Part shown: piece by piece, positions 18,001-26,000 of the stretch
Layout: the number at the start of each line of letters is the position of its first letter
Position numbering within the stretch: position 1 is the first letter of the stretch
Source of the DNA: Giardia muris
Taxonomy: Eukaryota; Fornicata; Diplomonadida; Hexamitidae
Direction: 5' to 3'
NCBI GenBank assembly: GCA_006247105.1
Contig: CM016925.1
Coordinates: 2,170,001 to 2,234,000, forward strand
Length of the DNA: 64,000 nt
Notes under the pieces: model-generated
What the model was told of the DNA's origin: nothing
Databases searched by the model: none
Seen by the model: only the letters and a program-made list of their open reading frames with translations
Position numbers and translations under genes: made by a program

Positions 18001-19166
18001 AAACCCCACTAGATCGATCGTGGCGTGCAACATCAAGTCCTCTTCGTGCGGAGAATCTGTCGTCGCGTTCACACGTCTCGAGCGAGCTAGATAGTGACAT
18101 TACGAGGATTCGAGTCTCAAAGCAACCAGTTCAAGATGGAATTGTCATAAGTACGGAAGGAATCACGGAAGGTTTCGGAGGACTCGACTTGACGGCTCCC
18201 CTCGAGTTCTCTGCGGTTTCTGGCTCTCGTGTGGTGAAGAAATCTATGCTTATCGATCCTCTTCCTAAGGCGCCTCCCGCAACGGACTACACGGAGCTCT
18301 ATAACACCTACCTTGACAGCACCAATGCAGATGGGAATACCCCGCTTATGCAGGCAGTCTTACGCCAAGATACCCTCGCCGTCCGGAGGTTCCTGAACTA
18401 TGCAAAGCAGGTGAACCGAAAGGGCGAAACTGCCCTGATGCTCGCAATAGTGACTGGGAATCGCGAGATAATCCAGATCCTGATGGAGCTGGAGGCAGGC
18501 CATATCCTCCCAGATGGTGATTGTGCCCTTCAACGGTGCCTTATTGCAGGGTACGTCGACCTCGCTAACATCCTTGCAGAGGAGGAAGGCCTTGACGTCG
18601 CCGAGCTTCTTGCCACGACTGACGGACCCCCTGAGATCCTCAATGCGGCTGCAGAGCGTGATATAGTCAAAGTTTGGTCCCTAATCCCATATCAGCGCGG
18701 ATCAAACGATGCCACAGGCCGGACTGCGATGATGCTTGCTGCAGAGATTGGAAGTCCATCTATCGTGAGGATCCTCATGCCTTATGAGGCGCGGATGCGG
18801 AACCAGACAGGCCGGACAGCCCTCATGCTTGCTAGCACCAGGAACCAAGCAGAATGCGTCGGAGTCCTCGTGAAGCGCGAGTCTCGCCTTCAGAGCTATG
18901 ATGGAAAGACCGCACTGATGTATGCCGCGGCTTACGATAGTATCGACTGCATCGCCATCCTCCTTGAATACGAGGCTGGAATGCGTGCGACGACGGAGTC
19001 TGGTGATGGCCCGGGTTATACCGCGTTGATGGTTGCTGCAAATCGAGGAAACATACGGGCTCTCAAGATGCTTCTCCCGTACGAGCTGGATATCCCCGAT
19101 TCTCGGGGGAGGTATGTGGCCTCCTATGCGAAAAAACCAGAGATCCGTCAGATCCTTTCATGCTGA
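15036..19166 (+). CDS. Ankyrin repeat - coiled coil - ankyrin repeat protein (protein 21.1 type)
   Basis: 1376 residues from the ATG at 15036; an in-frame ATG at 15012 would add eight residues. I prefer 15036 because an A/T-rich initiator (AAAATTTCAT) precedes it and the protein then begins MSKAWFEAIEG, like the paralogue at 1301 (MSDWFEAVRTG). The N-terminal ankyrin block is about 1-165. Long coiled coils lie around 185-235, 400-445, 570-680 and 720-930, interrupted by Ser/Arg-rich segments, and the C-terminal ankyrin block is about 1095-1376. It is the longest of the four paralogues and differs mainly in coiled-coil length. Its stop abuts the stop of the convergent MLH1 gene with no spacer. 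Scaffold role inferred. Confidence 0.88.
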   Translation: MSKAWFEAIEGRRFDDIRTLAPQFATTTDIYGETGLMKAVLYNDRSIVDVLLPLETGLVSTAGYTALALAASINNPDLCTLLLPLEGSVPLAGRRTPLMYAAGVGALDAVKILLSSFSLSEHDDQGLTALAYAARANSLDCVKLLLEQTTVETPDICLALKSAGEEVTDVLVDTIMKRQTASAPSAIQLPEELEKMRTELAQRMEELAKLQQRVLDLEAEKVAQQEKIYDLEGMALKANMTNFSNDPLETTDKEGKEIPLEFRFNRLSLAYTSLLQRVDAYKTELLHFRERQVAPALSLVDVSTPRMNDQDRAYLQSICCDLARTAKEMDAEKIRHNITELHSRTLQLLEGVSDMQDRCTHELSFAKEPIVPSAPALQRTESRSELSDTSDTARSETKQLSKLREALKKRVNENKELQAKVKELEKKVVTLEQEVANKEWSTSVINMRQSGSPARATRIASDTTANSPYRRNVFRSSSGIGKREDEELEFGTPNFGRSLVASGTSRSGSMSELTEDYFSYLNSFIGSTGTTPDTEARIALRITPDTSYNPELTNSILSLRPEDADTEASHKHTHSSAGALKDKITELKERMAKMGKKKPSMEGINKLTAALSKAQVLLESREKEVREARHKIHDLERKLALAEKSSQATDAYTKLLRAKDIEILRLQRILTEENGIVTKHVLAECTKNLDTLPSGPLGRIYSRRGKAVRIIDINSLDNDANQLNSLREQLAQQDSALRATRESEVKLRDQITELKRTRDEAEKKRDADMSEVMSKLVAKIQEITALKGELEKAKEVQNTLLAEKAHLEEAHKMLEERVANLQKQLDDAVSSMGDLTASEARGYATSDELHQLALKLANKSSELVEADKRIDTLQATITDLARRMDTASSQLLVRETEVDNLQLIIRSHEAQIARQQALIATLKDERNIELLEQDNMPASGYSTKRPMDLLDISQETMNDGEYYDARSRSRSTRSYVGSVTRLGTPSFSETPLDRSWRATSSPLRAENLSSRSHVSSELDSDITRIRVSKQPVQDGIVISTEGITEGFGGLDLTAPLEFSAVSGSRVVKKSMLIDPLPKAPPATDYTELYNTYLDSTNADGNTPLMQAVLRQDTLAVRRFLNYAKQVNRKGETALMLAIVTGNREIIQILMELEAGHILPDGDCALQRCLIAGYVDLANILAEEEGLDVAELLATTDGPPEILNAAAERDIVKVWSLIPYQRGSNDATGRTAMMLAAEIGSPSIVRILMPYEARMRNQTGRTALMLASTRNQAECVGVLVKRESRLQSYDGKTALMYAAAYDSIDCIAILLEYEAGMRATTESGDGPGYTALMVAANRGNIRALKMLLPYELDIPDSRGRYVASYAKKPEIRQILSC

Positions 19167-21269
19167 TCACATCACTCTGTTGAAAGCTTTGAGGATTTCT
19201 CGCATCGTGAAGCTTTCAAGCACATAGCCCATCCATTCCCGATCACCGACAATGGAGGGGGCTATAGATTGGATCACCTGTTGTAATTCTTCGGAATTGA
19301 GGTGATGGAGGCAATCGATGAATGCGTGCAGGTACCGCATGACGAACGCCTCCTCGGATAGGGAGAACACGTCCTGGAGCTCTTCAACATCTGGGTAAAG
19401 CATCTTTACGTGAATGTGATCCTCGAGCGTTCGGTGCATACTATCTGAGTGTGCTAAGAGTAGAAGAGGGTGGATGAGGAGTTGTACCTGGCCATCGATA
19501 CAGCCGATAAACATCTGGGAGAGGAAACCATCTGGAAGGGTGGTTGAAAGAGAACCAACCGGAACATGAAGAAAGATATTTCGCCAAAGCGTTTCAGCAT
19601 CCAAAAGCCGTCTCAGCATCAGAACAAACTTACTAACAAGAAGTTCGCCAAGGTCAATGCAGATAAGTCCAAGGTCTTCCGTCTGCAAGAACCCGACAAG
19701 CTGTAAGTCTGAGAAGACGCAAGCTCCAATGAGGAGTGGATGTTTGGAGATCTGGAACTCCTCGGGAACGTTGATATATCGCTGATCAAAGAGCAGATCC
19801 GCTTCCATGATCGCATGAAGACAAGTCTTATTATCTCCTTGTCCATAAATTCCGTGGAACCACGTAATGTAATTCGCATCCGTGTCTTCTAGAGGTGTTG
19901 AGGGGTAGGGTACCGCCGAAATGTCGAAAGGAGTGTTCGACGTATGAGAAACGAATTGCATGATGGATCCCGTTGTTGAATCGTCACGTCTCTTGTAAAG
20001 AGAACCTCTCGGCAATTGCTTTGGTCCCGGGATGGATGAAGCACTTGACGAGGTCGTATGCATACTAGCTGGCGAGATCATGGAGCCAGAAGTCTTTTGG
20101 GATGTGGATGTGGAGGTTTGTTGAAGACGAGCTGTGAGCTGCTCTAGAAGGATAGAATAGACTTGTTCTTCCTCTATTAGTAGGACTCGTTGCTTTGAAG
20201 GGTGAATGTTAGGATCCGAGCCGCCGTTGCAGGTGTCTATCAGGAGTGCTGCGTACTCGACCGTATAATGGGGGGAAACGCTACCCGTCAAGACGGAGTG
20301 GATGAGTGCACGGAAGCGTGGGTACTGGACGGTGCGCCGATTGACAAAGATTTGATATGTACTTGCTCCCTGGGATGAGGACTTCGGACGCGGGTCTGTA
20401 TAATAGAAACGGGCAAGCTTGCAAGTGTTACATATATTGGGGACTATTATCTCACTAATAGCCGTACAGCGTATTTTATATTGAAGTGAGATGACGGCCT
20501 TAAGCCTATCAAGCACTGACTCGTGTAAAACATATTCTGCCTTCAATATGCTATACTGGGAAAGAGAGAGTACAAGACCGCTGATTGCGGCAGCATTACA
20601 ACGCTCCAAGTCAGATACGAATGCTAATTCTCCTCTAACGGGGTCAATATCATCCATGATATGGAGCTGATAACAACAGGTTGGATGCGTGATGGCCATG
20701 GATGAGAAGATTGATACTATATCTGCTTGCGCTTTTGTACCACGTATCAGATCCTGACGAAGAGGATCATTAGAAAACAAGCCAACCACGACTACGATGG
20801 TGTAATTGGGACTCTGTACGTATTGCTCTATGGCAGTAACACATCCAGGATCAAGCTCTTGAGGCTCAGCAAGTAAGGCACCATCCTTAAAGATTCCTGC
20901 ATATGCGATGGAATCCTCCTGCTTAGATATCACAAGTACGGTGGCCACGAAGCTGATTGAGGCGAGAGCCTCCCCTCGAAAGCCGAACGACTCAACGATA
21001 AAGACATCTTCATAAACCTCTATCTTACTTGTAGCAAAGCGCTCACAAAGAAGAGGGAAGTCGACCGGACTAATGCCGATACCATCATCGGCGACCATGA
21101 AGACATCCTTACAAAGAGGTCCAACGATGACCTTGATCATGGTTGCTTTTGCATCCTCGGAGTTCTCAATAAGCTCCTTGATGGCTCCGGCCGGGCTCTG
21201 GACGACCTCTCCCGCGGCAATTCGCGCCACAACCTCCGGGCGTAATACACGAATGGTCTGAGCACTCAT
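19167..21269 (-). CDS. MLH1: DNA mismatch repair protein MLH1
   Basis: 700 residues. The N-terminal GHKL ATPase is clear: RIAAGEVVQSP, KELIENSEDAKAT with catalytic Glu32 and Mg-binding Asn36, DDGIGI, CERFATSK and FGFRGEALASIS. IAAGEV, DAKAT and CERF-TSK are MLH1-like rather than PMS-like. The middle is low-complexity (Ser/Thr, about 390-440) and the last ~200 residues should form the dimerisation domain. MLH1 pairs with PMS1 and couples mismatch recognition by MutS homologues to excision. The protein ends AFNRVM, whereas MLH1 proteins normally end in FERC, a tail that contributes to the MutL-alpha nuclease site. Its ATG overlaps the TGA of the upstream deacylase gene, and its stop directly meets the ankyrin gene's stop. 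Confidence 0.93.
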   Translation of the reverse strand: MSAQTIRVLRPEVVARIAAGEVVQSPAGAIKELIENSEDAKATMIKVIVGPLCKDVFMVADDGIGISPVDFPLLCERFATSKIEVYEDVFIVESFGFRGEALASISFVATVLVISKQEDSIAYAGIFKDGALLAEPQELDPGCVTAIEQYVQSPNYTIVVVVGLFSNDPLRQDLIRGTKAQADIVSIFSSMAITHPTCCYQLHIMDDIDPVRGELAFVSDLERCNAAAISGLVLSLSQYSILKAEYVLHESVLDRLKAVISLQYKIRCTAISEIIVPNICNTCKLARFYYTDPRPKSSSQGASTYQIFVNRRTVQYPRFRALIHSVLTGSVSPHYTVEYAALLIDTCNGGSDPNIHPSKQRVLLIEEEQVYSILLEQLTARLQQTSTSTSQKTSGSMISPASMHTTSSSASSIPGPKQLPRGSLYKRRDDSTTGSIMQFVSHTSNTPFDISAVPYPSTPLEDTDANYITWFHGIYGQGDNKTCLHAIMEADLLFDQRYINVPEEFQISKHPLLIGACVFSDLQLVGFLQTEDLGLICIDLGELLVSKFVLMLRRLLDAETLWRNIFLHVPVGSLSTTLPDGFLSQMFIGCIDGQVQLLIHPLLLLAHSDSMHRTLEDHIHVKMLYPDVEELQDVFSLSEEAFVMRYLHAFIDCLHHLNSEELQQVIQSIAPSIVGDREWMGYVLESFTMREILKAFNRVM

Positions 21270-21823
21270 TTACTCTCAGGAGTATTGTCCTCTTTCTGAT
21301 ATTTGCGGAAGGTTTTGGAACCACCGATACGTGACATTCCGTCCGCTCCCTCAACATACTTTGAGATGCGGCTGTCGATAATGAGGGTTGCCGGCCCATC
21401 ATTCTCGATGAGGACTGACATGTACGTCCCGAACTTGCCCGTCTGAACATGAGTATCGCCAAGTTTCTGACGAGTAAGAGTTACGAAACGATTATATAGG
21501 TCCTCGGCACCCGATCCCATCGCCTCATGGAAGTCCGGCTTTGAACCATTCAAGTAACCATAGAGCGTGAACTGAGAGACGATAAGGACGTCGGCTTGAG
21601 CATCTTGAAGGCTGAGTGCCCATTCCTTCCCTTCGGCATTCGGTAACATCCGCATAGTACAAAGGCGTCCAACCAAGTAATCGACGTCTTCTGGGTAATC
21701 GTTACGACTAATCCCTAGAAGGATGACATACCCCTTACCAATAGATCCAATAACCTCCTCCTCAGGTGTCCCCTTGTTTAGTGTGACGGATCCACGTGTC
21801 ACACGCTGCACAAGTAATTTCAT
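21266..21823 (-). CDS. DTD1: D-aminoacyl-tRNA deacylase (DTD family)
   Basis: 185 residues. The DTD fold is recognised from the start MKLLVQRVTRGSVTL, the active-site motif SQFTLYG, and NDGPATLIIDS, which carries the Gly-Pro pair that inserts into the partner subunit's site. The enzyme hydrolyses D-amino acids (and glycine from tRNA-Ala) off tRNAs in the cytoplasm and works as a homodimer. The body matches the usual ~150 residues; the extra ~30 C-terminal residues are charged (RKYQKEDNTPESK). It sits between an ANK-RING gene and MLH1 on one strand, overlapping each by 4 bp (ATGA). No functional link between the three is implied. Confidence 0.94.
   Translation of the reverse strand: MKLLVQRVTRGSVTLNKGTPEEEVIGSIGKGYVILLGISRNDYPEDVDYLVGRLCTMRMLPNAEGKEWALSLQDAQADVLIVSQFTLYGYLNGSKPDFHEAMGSGAEDLYNRFVTLTRQKLGDTHVQTGKFGTYMSVLIENDGPATLIIDSRISKYVEGADGMSRIGGSKTFRKYQKEDNTPESK
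21269..21274 (-). promoter_or_regulatory. AGTAAA fused to the MLH1 start and DTD stop
   Basis: The minus strand reads AGTAAATGA at 21274-21266. AGTAAA is the candidate polyadenylation signal of the deacylase gene, ATG is the start of MLH1, and TGA is the stop of the deacylase. Confidence 0.6.
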
Positions 21824-22992
21824 TTACTCCAATTGAAACGAATCGGTTCGACACTCTCAACGTCAACCCCGCATAGGGGGCAGGGCTGGGTGGCCTTTAT
21901 GCAGTCCATACACGTACAGACATGCAGACAAGGGAGCAGTCGGGTACAACATGGTTCCTTCCCACATATCTTGCAGGCTATTCTTCGTCGCCATTCAACC
22001 TCTCCAAAAACCCTCTTCAACTCCTGGTCGAGCGAGCTTTCAAGCCGTTGAAGATCGTCTATGACCATCCCGGAAAGATCCGTTCCAGACACCTTTTCTA
22101 GAGAAACATGCATATTTGCAAAGCTATTCGTCCCTTCTTCCGGCCGAGACCCTGCAGCGTTAAGATTCGCCTCGATTTCTCGACGCCGTTGTGAAAGATC
22201 ATGAGCAAAGTCACTGATGAGCTTCTCAAGACGTTGAACCTCCGAGTCATGCGTAGATGACTCTTCCGCAGAGAATATTGGCGGAGAGGTTCCTCGTTCC
22301 ACGAGCTTCGTCCTCTTATAATCATTGTGTTGATATATAGAAAACCCATCATCGAAAGAAGCAAGTCCATCTGTAGGGTGTATCTCAGATACCTTTTGTG
22401 GCGTTTCAGGTACTATCCCCGTCACAATCCCACGCGGTTCCTCGCCTAAGATGGGACTCTTCTCAAAAAGGCCTTGAGGTGACTCTGGAGTCTGGTTGGT
22501 TGAGTCTTGCCCTTTGTCTTGGTCCTGTCTCTCAAGCTCTAAAAGGTCCAGGACACCGGTTCTTTTTAGTTCTCTAGCCAAGCTATAGGCCGTCCGTTTG
22601 TCTGCCGTTTCCAAACCGATTTCATGCGGCCGCAAGACATCGACGACCTCACGATGGCCACGCGCTGCGGCTAGCATCAATGCCGTCCCACCCGCGGAAA
22701 GCTTTCCAAATAGCCATTCAGAGTCACAAAGCGTTTGAGTCCCAGCCTCCACCAGAAGTACTCGGACACATGCAGCATGGCCGCAATAAGCCGCCAACAT
22801 GAGTGCGGTGATGCCCTCGGGATTATGGAGATGGGTTTCATGCTCGGCAAGGATCTGGACACACTCCAGGTATCCTTGCTCTGCAGCGTACATCAGCGCG
22901 GTCCAGCCGAACTCGTCCTTCTGGCCCACGTCTGCGAGGTGCCGCTTCACAGCGAGGCTATCCCCTTGCTGTGCAGCAGCCAGAAGTGCCAT
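21820..22992 (-). CDS. Ankyrin repeat protein with C-terminal RING finger
   Basis: 390 residues. Four ankyrin repeats occupy about 1-140 (GWTALMYAAEQGY, GITALMLAAYCGH). A polar linker with a short coiled coil follows (about 250-340). A C-terminal RING of IAP/MDM2 type is at about 343-381: CKIC, CLH, CTCMDC, CPLC, i.e. C-x2-C...C-x-H-x3-C-x2-C...C-x2-C. It ends shortly after the last Cys pair with IRFNWSK. Such proteins are E3 ubiquitin ligases in which the ankyrins would bind substrate. The ATG follows an A-rich stretch (AGAAATG). The stop overlaps the deacylase start by ATGA. Ligase activity is inferred from the intact zinc ligands. Confidence 0.9.
   Translation of the reverse strand: MALLAAAQQGDSLAVKRHLADVGQKDEFGWTALMYAAEQGYLECVQILAEHETHLHNPEGITALMLAAYCGHAACVRVLLVEAGTQTLCDSEWLFGKLSAGGTALMLAAARGHREVVDVLRPHEIGLETADKRTAYSLARELKRTGVLDLLELERQDQDKGQDSTNQTPESPQGLFEKSPILGEEPRGIVTGIVPETPQKVSEIHPTDGLASFDDGFSIYQHNDYKRTKLVERGTSPPIFSAEESSTHDSEVQRLEKLISDFAHDLSQRRREIEANLNAAGSRPEEGTNSFANMHVSLEKVSGTDLSGMVIDDLQRLESSLDQELKRVFGEVEWRRRIACKICGKEPCCTRLLPCLHVCTCMDCIKATQPCPLCGVDVESVEPIRFNWSK
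21823..21828 (-). promoter_or_regulatory. AGTAAA fused to the DTD start and ANK-RING stop
   Basis: The minus strand reads AGTAAATGA at 21828-21820: candidate polyadenylation signal of the ANK-RING gene, ATG of the deacylase and TGA of the ANK-RING gene. It is identical to the next junction downstream at 21266-21274. Confidence 0.6.
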
Positions 22993-23034
22993 TTCTATCT
23001 GTTTTTTGTATGTGAGTCATTTACACATACCAAC

Positions 23035-26000
23035 TTAATACTCCCTTGGTTGGCAGCGGCGTATGGCCTCGATCATCCAGGTAAGACGCTCGGCAGACTC
23101 CGTCTGGATCCCCTGAAGACTCTTACAAATGGAATCCAGGACTCCGGAAAGAGTGATGAAGCCAACGTTTGGACGAGTGGCTGCATCTCCACTATAGACC
23201 TTGTCAATGATCAGGGAGTAATCAGGGTGCAGGATGAAGAGGGACAAATAGATCAGCTTGTTAATACATTGCTCACAAATACAGTCGTTGAGCTTATCAA
23301 TGTCTTCGTGTGTCACGAGTACGTTTAGAAGGCTGTCGACGAGTGGAAGGACGCTACCTCCTACGTCTCTGACTAAGGAAAGGAGTGCGGCGGGATTCTT
23401 AGCATCGAGTAAAGGACTAGTCTTTGTAATAAGATACTCAACAAGAATGGAGATCGATATTGAGAGTGCTGGGAGAATGGCCGTAACACTCAACGGGATA
23501 TAAGTCACTCTCGTATCCATCAAGACCTTTCGAGATGGAACTGCACGAGGTAGCACCTCCGAGATGAAATAAAGGACACGACTAACTTGAGAGATGACCT
23601 CTTCTGTGATGACGTTACTGGATAATAAGACCGTGACAGCCTTCTCGACCTCGCCGAAGATTGACGACAGAATAAGAGGCAAAGGTGATTGACGAAGACT
23701 GACATAGCCCGGAATGGAATCATTTAGCATCTGTAGGATGCTACCGTTCTCCAAGGTTTGAATCAACGCCTTAGCAAAGGTGGCGTTTGTGACGAGTCCA
23801 CGGACGGTCGTAGAGGCCGCCATCGTATGTTGGGCATGGATTGGGCCTTGAAGGGTGCTAACAAGAAGGGTAAGGAACGAGTGCCCAACTATATGGATCC
23901 TATAGAAAGGACTCCTCCCGGCCATCTCATACTGATACGAAGAAGAAAGACTTCCGGGCATGTTCGTGTCCATCACCTCTGTAAAGAAGGTATCACCATC
24001 CGTTCTCTTTGCATTCTGCAACTCAACGAAGTATGCGGTCACATCGTCTGCCGCTACTTGTGTATTCAATGTTAGCAATTGAAGAAGCTCAAGCCACCCA
24101 TTACCTTGTTCTAGAAGCTGAAGGGTATGCTTCTCAAGCCCTGCAACGTCACCATACCCAATATAGCGGGCCGTAGCCAGAAGTAAACCTCGAATAAAGA
24201 GTACATTTGGAAGTGGAATATCATAACCAGCTCCAGACGTTAATGGTGAGCTTCGTTGTCCAGATGCTCGGACAGAAGCATCACTCGCAAGCAAAATCGC
24301 CTGCGAAATGCTATTCGTCGTCCCGGCGGCCCGCAAGGGCGCAAAGAGAGACATCCCAATGCCTAGAATGCAACGGAAGAGGATTCCGATGATATTCTGC
24401 GTGATTAGCTGCCCAAAGAAGCCGTCGAAGAATATCTTCATGTCCTGGAAGTGCTTGATCGCAAGGCTCAAAGCATCAACCAGCTCGACGAAGTTCTGAA
24501 GGAAGGCTATGGCTGTATGGCCCAAATAATCTGTCACCGTCGTCATATGAAGGCTCGTTCCCGCAACCTCAATGAGTGAGAGGGCAAGACGAATGGCATC
24601 CGTGAAGTATGCTTGAATCTTGAGTCCTTCCTTGAAGTAAGTGAGAAGGTCGATCACAAACGAATAATTCGTCTCATATGCTCGGATGATATAACAAATG
24701 GCTTGAAGGACACTTGATACCGTACTAAACCCTTGCTGGAGCGCAAAGTCATTGTCCTCGGCGGCCAGATTTGCAAGGACACGAAGAGGAACATAAAGCC
24801 ACCTAAAGCAAACCTGAGGCACGAACGCCGCGCCAAAGAAGCCCTTGTTGTTGAGTTGTAATCGGACGAAGGAGGCCGAAAGGTTGATCGAGAGAAGCAT
24901 CCCGTTTAAAACCTCAGGCGTCAAGTGCTGCATCTCCATGTCCTCGGGGTTGACGTAGTACGAGAGAGAGAAGGTGGAGGCGGCGATGTAGCCGTTGAAG
25001 ATGGCCGTTGCGGGAAGGCGAGTTCCACAGTTAGCAAGCTTCCGGTCCTTGACTCCCTTGTGAAGGGTCGTGTACGTCTCGTTCAGCAGGTTGCTGAAGT
25101 TGTCTATGACGGCCGTGAACGCCTCGGAGACGCAAGCCGACGCGTTCACGAGCGTGGCGTCCTGCATGATCCGTTCCCGTTGCGCGGACGAGATTGGCAT
25201 CAGCAAAACTTGCGTCCCAAGCTGTGTAAGGCTAACCATTTGATGGAGTCGTAGCTCACTTCCCGTGAGGTTCCAAAGCGCCTTGGTCATAGCTTGGCGC
25301 GAAAGATCCGAAAGCTGTGGCCGTGGTGATGTCGCAACAATCCCCATTATTAGCACGATAAGCTCCTTGAGCCCTGCATCCTCAACGTCCTCGTCCTTGT
25401 CGAAGGTCACGGCCGCCATTGATGCGATGGTCCCAACTGTCTCGTCAGAGAGCTTATCAAAATTCTCGGGATTACGAAGACGGTCGAGAAGAGCGCGATC
25501 GGGTTGCGGCATATGGTCTATAAACTTATTAAGGTCATCCTCTCGATTCCCTGGCCAACATACCATGCTAACGACAGTTCCGAAAAGAGTCGCTATAAAG
25601 TTCGCGAGAGATTCATCCGAACAGATCTGCGACCTGAACGCGATGAAGATGAACACGGTCAGCAGACGGAGGCATGCCGCGACTGCAAAGAGTACCTCAT
25701 GAATCTGAGTTGTCAATTCAAGAAGAGTGTCCGAATCCATCGCCTCCTCAGTATAATATGCCTGGCGCTCTCCAAGAAGCCGGACGATTCGCAGAGTCTT
25801 CTCGTATGTGTCCAGGAAAAATTCACGACGACGATGCTTCTCTAGATAGCTTTCAAGGTCGCTGATGAGAGTAATGGCGAGTTTCGATCGTGGATCTCCC
25901 CCATCACTATACATGCACTCCAAAAACATCGAGAGGAGCAAATAACTCTGCTCAACAACCGACGGGATTAGCCAGAGCTGGTTATGCTCGTCACGATGCA

